Of a stretch of 12,065 nucleotides of DNA, positions 1 to 6,667 are shown piece by piece. The DNA comes from SKLM01 sp964542755 (GTDB taxonomy: Bacteria > Chloroflexota > Anaerolineae > B4-G1): NCBI GenBank assembly GCA_964542755.1, contig CAZIWL010000132.1, forward strand, positions 1 through 12,065, in the 5' to 3' direction. The notes below the pieces were generated by a model, which had not been told where the DNA came from, searched no databases, and saw only the letters and a program-made list of their open reading frames with translations. Position numbers and translations under genes: made by a program. How positions within the stretch are numbered: the stretch's first letter is position 1; the number at the start of each line of letters is the position of its first letter.

Positions 1-1542
1 GCGCACGCGTCGCACCGGAAGCTGGATCTGCACGTCGGTCTCGACGACGCCCGGCACCTGCAAGGCCTGCTGCTCGACCTCGGCTACCCGCTGGGGCCGA
101 TCGAAGCTCAGCATCACGTCGTAGTTCCAGCTCTGCAACAGCGCATCGACTGTGCTGTACAGGGAATCTCGCACGCTGAACACGCTGACGAAAATGGCGC
201 TGGCCAACGTGAGGGTTGTGAGCGTCAACAGCAGCCGCCCCTTGCTGCGGAACGTATTACGCAGCGATAGGAGGATGGGCCGCTTGAGCGTCCGGCGTGC
301 AAACCACAGATTGGCGCCCGAGAGCAGCCGGTCGATCAAGCCCACACCAAAGCGCCCCTGACCCAGCCGGTGATGAGCGCTCATCGCCTCGGCCGCAGTC
401 ACCCGCAGATTGGAGAGAAACGGATAGAGCGAGGCCAGACTCGGAACCAGCAGGCCGACGACGACTTGCAGGATGGCGGCCTCCGGGGGCATGGCCGCTG
501 CCTGCAGATCGAAATTGAACATCCCGGCCAGGAAACGGCTCAATGCTCGGGCGCCGGCTCGGCTGGCCGGCACCGCCATCACCAGGGCTATTGCGCCATA
601 GACGGCCACCATCGCCAGGTACATGCCCAGGAGCTGCCCTGTGCGAGCCCCGACCGCCTTCATCACACCGATCTGCCGCTTCTGCTGGGTCAAGAGAGCT
701 GAGACGGTGTTGATGATCAAGAATGCGCTCAGGAAGAGCGACAGCGTGCCCAGCACGCCCATCAGCAACAAGATAGCCCGCAGAATGTCGTCGAGGGGCA
801 CCTGACCGGGCTCGGACGCGAGAACGGTGGGGATGGTCAGGCCGCTGTTCTCGGCCTTGCGCTTGACCTCGTTGACCGCCTGCTGAGCAAACGCCTTGTC
901 GTTGGGCCGCGTGGCGAGGACGTGCAACTCGTTGAAGCCGTACGACTCGCCGAACCATGCGAGCGTTTCGAAGGAGACGTAAGCGTACGGCGTGCCGTCA
1001 ATCTGGGCCGGTATCTGGATCAGATCGTGGGCCAGACCGGCAATGCGCAACGGACGCTGCTTCTCGTTGGGAAGTTCAACGATGATGGTGTCGCCTACCT
1101 GGGCGTTGAGCAGGCCGATGGCGGCCCGTTCTATCAGAATCTCCCGCTCTGGCGGCGGCCACGCGCCGCTTTCGGGCCGTACTCTGTTCACTCGCATCGT
1201 CTCGTAATCCTCGACGGCGAAGAGCTGGAGGTTATTCCACTCGTTAGGTCCCACCTGGACCTGAGCCTGGATGAAGCGTCGGGCATCCGCGTCCGCCACC
1301 CGCTCCATCCTCCGCACCGACTGCACGAAATCTTCGTCGAAGAGTTGAAGCGTGCGGACTGTGCCGCTGGAGGGCCTGATGGCCCGATAGCTGCGGTCCA
1401 TCTCCGTCAGGAGAATCTGCCGCGAACTGACAATCGTGCCGACGGCAAACAACCCTACGGCAATAGAAAGCACGATCAACCCCGTCCGCACCTTGTCATC
1501 CCGCAAGTCGTTGAGGATCTTGTGCCAGCGTGAACTGAACAT
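1..1542 (-). CDS. ABC transporter permease, FtsX/MacB-like (3' end beyond window)
   Basis: This is the membrane subunit of a MacB/LolCDE-type ABC system, a family that acts on the extracytoplasmic side (lipoproteins, peptides, drugs) rather than by ordinary import. 514 codons are visible without a stop and the gene leaves the window at base 1. By hydropathy, TM1 is at about residues 20-39. A long extracytoplasmic MacB_PCD-like domain follows at about 40-250. FtsX-type helices lie at about 253-284, 303-325 and 355-376, with the conserved cytoplasmic stretch QKRQIGVMKAVGAR (287-300) between the first two. A second repeat starts near 425 with another helix at about 437-456, which points to a two-repeat permease of about 800 residues. 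The ATG at 1542 lies 10 nt after the stop of the upstream ATPase gene, and a G-rich run serves as ribosome site. It is the last visible gene of a three-gene operon. The substrate cannot be told. Confidence 0.9.
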   Translation of the reverse strand, partial: MFSSRWHKILNDLRDDKVRTGLIVLSIAVGLFAVGTIVSSRQILLTEMDRSYRAIRPSSGTVRTLQLFDEDFVQSVRRMERVADADARRFIQAQVQVGPNEWNNLQLFAVEDYETMRVNRVRPESGAWPPPEREILIERAAIGLLNAQVGDTIIVELPNEKQRPLRIAGLAHDLIQIPAQIDGTPYAYVSFETLAWFGESYGFNELHVLATRPNDKAFAQQAVNEVKRKAENSGLTIPTVLASEPGQVPLDDILRAILLLMGVLGTLSLFLSAFLIINTVSALLTQQKRQIGVMKAVGARTGQLLGMYLAMVAVYGAIALVMAVPASRAGARALSRFLAGMFNFDLQAAAMPPEAAILQVVVGLLVPSLASLYPFLSNLRVTAAEAMSAHHRLGQGRFGVGLIDRLLSGANLWFARRTLKRPILLSLRNTFRSKGRLLLTLTTLTLASAIFVSVFSVRDSLYSTVDALLQSWNYDVMLSFDRPQRVAEVEQQALQVPGVVETDVQIQLPVRRVR

Positions 1543-1552
1543 CCCGCCCCCC

Positions 1553-2275
1553 CTACTCCCTACTCCCGATAATCTCCCCATCGGCCAGCGTGATGGTGCG
1601 CGTTCCCCGCTCCACGATGTCGGCGTCGTGCGTGACGAGGAACACGGTCTTCCCCTGGCCCGCCAGCCGCTCGAATACGTCCAGGACGGCGTCCGTCGTG
1701 GCCGAATCGAGACTGCCCGTGGGCTCGTCGGCCACCAGGATGGGCGGATCGTTGGCCATCGCGCGCGCGATTCCAACCCGCTGCCGCTGTCCACCTGAGA
1801 CCTCGCCGGGGCGTTTTTGCGCGTGATCGGCGATCTCCACCTGTTCCAACAGATGCATTGCCCGTTCCCGGCGCTCCCGGATTGACAACTTGTGGGCAAA
1901 GTCCATCGGCAGCATCACGTTGTGGAGCACCGTCAGGGAAGGCAGCAGTTCGAACGACTGGAAGACCACTCCCACGGTTTCCCCGCGCCATCTGGCCGCT
2001 TGCCCGGCGCTCAATCGGTGTACCGGCTGCCCGTTGACCCATACCTCTCCCGACGTGGCCCGGTCCAGGCCGGTCAACATATTGACCAACGTCGTCTTGC
2101 CCGCGCCCGACTTGCCGGTGACCACCAGGAACTCGCCGGCTCGGACGTCCATATCAATACGCTTGAGCGCCACGACGTCGTCGCCCACCCCCTCGTATCT
2201 CTTCGTTAACTGCCGCAACTTGATGATGGCGCCGTTTTGTGCGGCCTCGGTTCCGTTTCCCCTTTTCCACATCAT
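1553..2275 (-). CDS. ABC transporter ATP-binding protein, MacB/LolD type
   Basis: This is the ATPase subunit that would power the FtsX-like permease encoded 10 nt downstream. The 240 residues are a normal length for a LolD/MacB-type nucleotide-binding domain. All motifs are intact: Walker A GKSGAGKTT (54-62), Q-loop around VVFQSFELLPSL (103-114), signature VSGGQRQR (159-166), Walker B ILVADEP (179-185), D-loop GSLD (187-190) and H-loop VTHD with His216. The start is a double ATG (2275 and 2272). GAGGAG lies 2 nt before the first and 5 nt before the second, so translation may begin at residue 2. Its stop codon sits in a tandem GGGAGTA repeat that runs into seven Gs leading to the permease start, a stretch prone to slippage. 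It is the middle gene of the operon, 23 nt after the first ATPase gene. Confidence 0.95.
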   Translation of the reverse strand: MMWKRGNGTEAAQNGAIIKLRQLTKRYEGVGDDVVALKRIDMDVRAGEFLVVTGKSGAGKTTLVNMLTGLDRATSGEVWVNGQPVHRLSAGQAARWRGETVGVVFQSFELLPSLTVLHNVMLPMDFAHKLSIRERRERAMHLLEQVEIADHAQKRPGEVSGGQRQRVGIARAMANDPPILVADEPTGSLDSATTDAVLDVFERLAGQGKTVFLVTHDADIVERGTRTITLADGEIIGSRE

Positions 2276-2298
2276 CTCTCCTCACCCTTCATTCTGAC

Positions 2299-3057
2299 TC
2301 AGCGATGATTCTTTGTCTGATTCACGATCTCCCCATCGGACAGCACGACGGTGCGCAGTGTGCGCTGGGCCAGGTCGCGATCGTGCGTGACCATCAGGAT
2401 TGTCTTTCCCTCGTCCACCAACCGCTCGAAGAGTCGTATGACCGACTCGGCCGTCCGTGAATCCAGGTTGCCCGTGGGCTCATCGGCGGCCAGGATGGGC
2501 GGGTCGCAGGCCAGCGCCCGCGCGATAGCCACGCTCTGCTGCTGCCCGCCTGAAAGCGCCGAGGGCATCTCGTGGGCGTGGTCGGCCATCCCCACCAGTT
2601 CCAGGACGTGCATCGCCCGCTGGGGCCGATCGACTGCCGGGTACACGCCGCAGTAGTCCATTGGCAGCATCACATTCTCCACCGCCGTCAGCGTGGGCAG
2701 CAATTGGAAGAACTGGAAGATGACACCGACGTTGCGACCGCGCCACACGGCGATCTGCTCCTCGCCGAGCTCGTGTACCGGCGTCTCGTTCACCACCACG
2801 CGACCCTCCGTGGGCCGGTCTATGCCAGTGACCATATTGATCAAGGTCGATTTTCCGCTGCCCGATTTGCCCACGATGGATAAGAACTCGCTATGATCCA
2901 CCTGCAGGTCGATCTCCTTGAGGGCGATAAAGACCCCGGCTGAGCTTTGATAGGTCTTGCTCACTTGCTCAAGTCCGATGAGACAACCGTTGCTTGTTCC
3001 ATGTCTGTCTGTCGATGTATGGGGTCGCTTCTTCTGTTTCCGATCTAGTCTCAACAT
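2299..3057 (-). CDS. ABC transporter ATP-binding protein, MacB/LolD type (first gene of operon)
   Basis: This is a second nucleotide-binding subunit of the same family, in tandem with the next ATPase gene. I start it at ATG 3057 (252 aa) because GGAGG lies 7 nt upstream. A longer reading from ATG 3108 adds 17 residues that match nothing in the family and has no clear ribosome site. With the 3057 start, Walker A GKSGSGKST is at 63-71, the Q-loop around FQFFQLLPTL at 114-123, the signature LSGGQQQS at 168-175, Walker B ILAADEP at 188-194, the D-loop GNLD at 196-199 and the H-loop His at 225. The Arg that normally follows the signature (GGQQQR-VAIARAL) is Ser174-175 region here, a small oddity. 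The basic, low-complexity N-terminus (RKQKKRPH) is also unusual. Two different ATPases and one visible permease suggest a heterodimeric ATPase or a second permease gene left of the window. Confidence 0.93.
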   Translation of the reverse strand: MLRLDRKQKKRPHTSTDRHGTSNGCLIGLEQVSKTYQSSAGVFIALKEIDLQVDHSEFLSIVGKSGSGKSTLINMVTGIDRPTEGRVVVNETPVHELGEEQIAVWRGRNVGVIFQFFQLLPTLTAVENVMLPMDYCGVYPAVDRPQRAMHVLELVGMADHAHEMPSALSGGQQQSVAIARALACDPPILAADEPTGNLDSRTAESVIRLFERLVDEGKTILMVTHDRDLAQRTLRTVVLSDGEIVNQTKNHR

Positions 3058-3064
3058 CCGTTCG

Positions 3065-3069
3065 CCTCC
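3065..3069 (-). promoter_or_regulatory. Ribosome binding site deciding the first ATPase start
   Basis: On the minus strand this reads GGAGG, 7 nt before the ATG at 3057. No comparable site precedes the ATG at 3108, so the shorter protein is preferred. Confidence 0.6.
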
Positions 3070-3130
3070 GGCGTCATACTTGTCGAGCAGTGTAGACGTT
3101 AGCTCCATGACGACTAGCTCTACTGCTTTG

Positions 3131-3160
3131 AGTATGTGAGATAGGTGGGTGGATTGTCAT
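3131..3160 (-). promoter_or_regulatory. Possible sigma70-type promoter of the ABC operon
   Basis: On the minus strand ATGACA (3155-3160; 5 of 6 to TTGACA) is followed after 18 nt by CATACT (3131-3136; 4 of 6 to TATAAT). Transcription would start near 3125, leaving about 65 nt before the preferred start at 3057. The match is only moderate, and the position, just downstream of a terminator and before the first operon gene, is the main support. Confidence 0.3.
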
Positions 3161-3216
3161 CCTCTGAAAGGTGGATCGAGGGGGTGGAAGCCTGCGTTGG
3201 GCAGTGGGGAAGAACG

Positions 3217-3243
3217 ACAAAAGCGCCCCATTTGGGGGCGCTT
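3217..3243 (-). terminator. Rho-independent terminator
   Basis: A perfect 9-bp stem, AAGCGCCCC (3221-3229) with GGGGCGCTT (3235-3243), encloses a 5-nt loop. On the minus strand the stem is followed by a short T tract (GCTTTTGTC). No T tract follows on the plus strand, so it acts on minus-strand transcripts. It lies about 95 nt after the stop of small protein A and 110-160 nt before the ABC operon, so it separates the two units. It could instead be the terminator arm of a leader controlling the ABC operon. Confidence 0.7.
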
Positions 3244-3250
3244 GGCGAAC

Positions 3251-3291
3251 AAGGTGACCGGCTCCTGGTGGAGCCGGCGTGCAGTCACCTT
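3251..3291 (-). other. Long bulged hairpin upstream of the terminator, possible structured RNA
   Basis: The outer arms AAGGTGAC (3251-3258) and GTCACCTT (3284-3291) are perfectly complementary over 8 bp. An inner stem CGGCTCC (3259-3265) / GGAGCCG (3270-3276) closes a 4-nt loop. This gives 15 bp broken only by a one-sided 7-nt bulge (3277-3283). It sits 7 nt from the terminator stem and would be transcribed ahead of it on the minus strand. I match it to no known riboswitch or tRNA. It may be a 3'-UTR element, a small RNA or part of an attenuator. Confidence 0.5.
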
Positions 3292-3335
3292 AGGAATCGA
3301 ACTATCTGTCAGTCAGCGACGGGTAGCGCTTTACG

Positions 3336-3593
3336 TCAATCGCTAGTATCGGCGGGCGCCACGCTCTTGGATAAAGAATCCGTTGAACAACTCAAAGAGA
3401 CCAACGTCACGCCGAGGTCGCGCAACCGGCTCAGCACGCCGTAGAGAGCGGCTTGATCCGGGAGGACGCCGCTGAAAACCGCTTCCCCCTCCGGGCGATT
3501 CTCCACGTCCAGCTCGTCGAACCAGTCGCACCAGCGCTCAGACAGATGCCCCTTCACTCTGATGTGACAATACAACGGTCGACACATCGTCAT
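3336..3593 (-). CDS. Small hypothetical protein A (DQAALYGVL family)
   Basis: I do not recognise a named function. The 85-residue product has a basic start (KGH), a W-x-x-W-F pattern near residues 21-25, an acidic middle and a core DQAALYGVLSRLRDLGV (residues 46-62). It has no signal peptide, membrane helix or nucleotide-binding motif, so it is probably cytosolic, with beta strands followed by a helix. It is genuine because a second copy in this window (9573-9839) aligns with residues 10-66 without gaps, about 22 of 57 identical by eye. The start is either ATG 3593 or ATG 3587; GAGGGAG abuts the first and is 6 nt from the second, which favours 3587. It lies 139 nt downstream of the LAL gene on the same strand, with its own promoter-like sequence, and ends before a good terminator. 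Confidence 0.75.
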   Translation of the reverse strand: MTMCRPLYCHIRVKGHLSERWCDWFDELDVENRPEGEAVFSGVLPDQAALYGVLSRLRDLGVTLVSLSCSTDSLSKSVAPADTSD

Positions 3594-3647
3594 CTCCCTC
3601 TGTCGTCAGCGTTCATCCGTCCCGGAACCTTGCACTTCACTCGCCCT

Positions 3648-3676
3648 ATGATAGGCTCCAGGGAGGCGTTCGTCAT
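3648..3676 (-). promoter_or_regulatory. Possible promoter of small protein A
   Basis: On the minus strand ATGACG (3671-3676; 4 of 6 to TTGACA) is followed after 17 nt by TATCAT (3648-3653; 5 of 6 to TATAAT). The -10 lies within the small palindrome CCTATgATAGG (3645-3655). It would place the transcript start about 50 nt before the gene. This suggests that small protein A can be expressed apart from the upstream LAL genes. Confidence 0.35.
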
Positions 3677-3732
3677 CCCCCAAAAGATGGGTGTGGGGGG
3701 TGGAAATCCGTGGCACCAGTGTGCTCACGAGA

Positions 3733-6651
3733 CTAGACGGTGGCCAGTTCCAATTCGATGGCCCGCGCCACGGCCTGGGCGCGGTTCGAGACGCTCATCT
3801 TGCCGTAGATGTTGTTGACGTGGGACTTGACAGTGCTCACGGCGATGTATAGCCGCTCGGCGATCTCCCGATTGGTCAGACCGGCGACGATCAGTTGGAG
3901 CACCTCGCGCTCGCGGTCGGAGAGCGGCTCGATAAGCAACGAGGGCGTTTCTTCCACTTCCTCGTCCTCTTCTCCCTCAATGGTCAGGAGCAATTGACGA
4001 GCGTGGGACGGCGAGATACCCCGGGAGATCGCCCGCCGGAGCAGCGTCGCCATCGGTTTCCCCTCGTCTATATACTCATCGACAAAGACGCGCACGTACC
4101 CCTCCGACTTGGCCCACCAAAGCGCCGGGCGTAGCGCATCGAGCGCACGCTCCTTTTCGCCCAGGCTCTGCCACGCCAGCGCCTGGAGGATCCGTACTTC
4201 GAGACCTGCGCCTTCCCACCCCACCTCGTCGACCGCGTGGAGCAAAGATGTCGCCGCCTCCAACGCCGCGTCGAACGATCGTTGGGCCAGGAGCAGCCGG
4301 ATCACCGTCGCTTCTTCAATCCAACGCATGAAGAGGTCGACGACGCCGATCTCATCCCGTCGGGTATCGAGATCGGTTCGCGAATCGGCCCGCCCCGTCG
4401 CTGCGCTTACCGTTTCTCTTGCTGGTGTCGCTGCGCTTACGTCTTCTCTCGCTGGTGTCGCTGCGCTTACGTCTTCTCTCGCTGGTGTCGCCGCGCTTAC
4501 GTTTTCTATCACTGCGGTCGATGCGTCCAAAGCGGCTTCCAGATTCCCCTGGAGGATCAACAAGCGGGCCTGATAAGCCTTGACCAAGCGGAAGGTCAAC
4601 GGAGAAATGTGTTGCCCCCGTCCCAGTTGCAGGGCCGCCTGGATGGCCTGGCGTGCGCCTTCTTCGTTCCCCTGGGCCTGTCTCACCAAGGCCTGGCAGA
4701 CGTAGTTATCGACCAGCACCTCGACGTTGCCCCAGTGTTTCCCCAGCTCAATGCTGCGGTCGACGTATCGCTCGGCGGCGTCCAGATCGTTTCGTTCCAG
4801 GGCCACGTACCCCAGACCCTGGTACATCAAACTCGCGCCCAGGATGGGGCGCTCGTCCGACAATCGTGCCTTCGAGCGTTGGTTCTGCTCGCCCGCGATC
4901 TGCAATCCATGCCGGAAAAACTCCTCGGCCGACCAGAGATGACCCTGGAACATCTGAAAGCGCCCTGCGACGTAGATGGAGAGCAGAACGCTCAGCGTGT
5001 TGCCCGCTGTCTGACCGACCTCAACGTTCCCCGTAAACGCGCCATCGACTGGCACGGGGTTATCTCGAAGCCACTGGCCAAAACCAAGCATCCAACTGAC
5101 GACCCCGCGCGTCAGCGCATCGTCTTGCGCCAGCAGGTGCTTGGACGCTCGCCGGGCCAGCCTGATGGCCGAGTTGATGTCTCCCTGGATCATCGTCCAA
5201 TAGGCGCGAGCCGTGTGCACCTGACCCGATAGAACCTCTCGCTCATCGGGAGGCAACGTCTCCAGGGGCAAGTGCCGCTCAATCTCCTCCAGGCGGGATT
5301 CCACGGTCTCCAACTGTCCCAGGATCAGCAGAGCCATGACGTAGAGCATGTTCAGTTTTGGCTGCGAGCGCACCATTTCGTCCGGGAGCGTCGCCAGCCA
5401 TTCCACGAGTGTGTTCACCTCACCGCGACCAAAGACTTCCTGCCCGGCCTGCTCGATCAACTGACCGGCCCACTCGAACGACTCTCCCTTCAGCGCGTGC
5501 TCGATGGCCTGGCTCAACATGCCCTGGCGTTCGTACCAATCGGCGGCGTAGCAGTGCAAGTCGTGAACCCGTTCGGGCATCTGCTGCCGCAGATAGTTGC
5601 GCAGGAAATCGGCGAACAGGTGATGATACCGATACCATTGTCGGCGGTCATCGAGGGGCACCAGGAACAGGTTTGCCTGCTCCATAGCCTTCAGAATCAC
5701 GTCGCTGTCGTCCCGCCCGGTCACCGCGTCGCACAGGGGCGCTGTTAGGCGAGCCAGGATGGAAGTCTGCATCAAGAAGGCCTGCACGTTCCCTGGTTGC
5801 CGCCGGAGCACCTCCTCCACCAGGTAATCCAGGACGTACCGGTTGCTGCCCGTGAAGGCGCGAATGAAGTCGGTCACGCTCTCCCGTTCGGGTGCCGAAA
5901 TACGCGTCTCGGGCACGCGAGCCTGGATGGCCATCGTCGCCATCTGGAGCCCGGCGATCCACCCCTCGGTGCGGGTTGCCAGCGCCGCCACCTCGTCGCC
6001 CGAGAGGTTCAGCTCCTGCACCATGCGGCTCAGGAAGGCGGCGATCTCGTCGGACGTGAAGCGCAGGTCGGCCTGGCGGATTTCCGTCAGCAGCCCGCGA
6101 CCGCGTAGACGGGCCAGCGGCAGTGACGGATCGGTGCGCGAAGCAATCACCAGGTGCAAGTTAGGCGGCAGGTGATCGAGCATGAAGGTTAGCGCATCGT
6201 GAATCGCCTTTGTCGCAATCACGTGATAATCGTCCAGCACCAGGACAACGGATGGCGAGGCTTCATCGATCTGGTTGAGCAAACGGGTGACGAACAACTC
6301 GGTGGGCGGCCCGGGGGGGCTCTGCAACGTGTCCAGAAGCTCATCCTCCAGATCCACATCGACCGACTTGAGCGCTGCAACGATATAGTTCAAGAAGCGA
6401 GCCAGGTCGTTATCCCCATCGTCCAACGAAAGCCATGCCACGGGATGATCACAGCTATGCGCCCATTCGCTCAGCAGCGTCGTCTTGCCAAACCCGGCCG
6501 GCGCCGCGACCAGGGTCAGCTTGCGGGTGAAGCCCATCGCCGGCCGCCGGCCCAGACCCGTATCCAGTCGATCGACCAACCGCGACCGAGATACCAGACC
6601 CGGCTGCAAAGGGGGTATGTAGAGCTTCGTCGTCAACAAAGGTATGGACAT
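3733..6651 (-). CDS. LuxR-family transcriptional regulator, MalT-like (LAL), downstream copy
   Basis: This is a large ATP-binding regulator of the MalT/LAL class. In this family a STAND-type NTPase senses an inducer, a TPR-like superhelix mediates contacts and a C-terminal LuxR helix-turn-helix binds DNA. The N-terminus TTKLYIPP is canonical. Walker A APAGFGKTT is at 50-58, Walker B VVLVLDD at 135-141, and the conserved SRTDPSLPLARLRGRG at 171-186. TPR-like helices fill about 350-850. An acidic linker (EGEEDEEVEE) at about 888-898 precedes the HTH (906-972), with TNREIAERLYIAVSTVKSH as its recognition region. The length of 972 is slightly above the usual 850-920. The excess is partly an in-frame 10-residue tandem repeat near 711-750. 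The start at 6651 has a weak ribosome site and follows the upstream LAL stop by 16 nt, suggesting translational coupling. The inducer and target genes are unknown. Confidence 0.95.
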   Translation of the reverse strand: MSIPLLTTKLYIPPLQPGLVSRSRLVDRLDTGLGRRPAMGFTRKLTLVAAPAGFGKTTLLSEWAHSCDHPVAWLSLDDGDNDLARFLNYIVAALKSVDVDLEDELLDTLQSPPGPPTELFVTRLLNQIDEASPSVVLVLDDYHVIATKAIHDALTFMLDHLPPNLHLVIASRTDPSLPLARLRGRGLLTEIRQADLRFTSDEIAAFLSRMVQELNLSGDEVAALATRTEGWIAGLQMATMAIQARVPETRISAPERESVTDFIRAFTGSNRYVLDYLVEEVLRRQPGNVQAFLMQTSILARLTAPLCDAVTGRDDSDVILKAMEQANLFLVPLDDRRQWYRYHHLFADFLRNYLRQQMPERVHDLHCYAADWYERQGMLSQAIEHALKGESFEWAGQLIEQAGQEVFGRGEVNTLVEWLATLPDEMVRSQPKLNMLYVMALLILGQLETVESRLEEIERHLPLETLPPDEREVLSGQVHTARAYWTMIQGDINSAIRLARRASKHLLAQDDALTRGVVSWMLGFGQWLRDNPVPVDGAFTGNVEVGQTAGNTLSVLLSIYVAGRFQMFQGHLWSAEEFFRHGLQIAGEQNQRSKARLSDERPILGASLMYQGLGYVALERNDLDAAERYVDRSIELGKHWGNVEVLVDNYVCQALVRQAQGNEEGARQAIQAALQLGRGQHISPLTFRLVKAYQARLLILQGNLEAALDASTAVIENVSAATPAREDVSAATPAREDVSAATPARETVSAATGRADSRTDLDTRRDEIGVVDLFMRWIEEATVIRLLLAQRSFDAALEAATSLLHAVDEVGWEGAGLEVRILQALAWQSLGEKERALDALRPALWWAKSEGYVRVFVDEYIDEGKPMATLLRRAISRGISPSHARQLLLTIEGEEDEEVEETPSLLIEPLSDREREVLQLIVAGLTNREIAERLYIAVSTVKSHVNNIYGKMSVSNRAQAVARAIELELATV
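4401..4520 (-). repeat. In-frame 30-bp tandem repeat, four units, inside the LAL gene
   Basis: Four contiguous 30-bp units lie at 4401-4430, 4431-4460, 4461-4490 and 4491-4520. The second and third are identical at all 30 positions, and the outer ones carry scattered changes, most in the fourth. In the LAL reading frame each unit encodes a decapeptide of the form VSAATPARED. Because the unit is a multiple of three, gain or loss of copies keeps the frame. The encoded Ala/Thr/Pro-rich stretch looks like a flexible linker between helical TPR-like segments. Confidence 0.9.
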
Positions 6652-6667
6652 AGGATTACCGTTCAGG

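Noticed and set aside
257..958. Open frame of 233 codons on the minus strand
   Set aside because: It is an alternative frame of the FtsX-like permease, which has convincing transmembrane and FtsX motifs over the whole of 1-1542.
3290..3320. Sequence reading GTTCGATTCC on the minus strand, like a tRNA T-loop
   Set aside because: The flanking bases do not form a T-stem, and no acceptor or anticodon arm can be drawn.
3673..3702. C-run/G-run inverted repeat considered as terminator of the LAL operon
   Set aside because: The stem needs a G-T wobble, the loop is about 13 nt and no T tract follows on the minus strand.
4401..4520. Four 30-bp repeats considered as a CRISPR array
   Set aside because: The units are directly adjacent without spacers and lie in frame inside a coding gene.
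4237..5232. Open frame of 331 codons on the plus strand
   Set aside because: It lies wholly antisense to the LAL gene, its translation is Arg/Gln/Pro-rich without domains, and the LAL frame has clear conserved motifs across the same bases.
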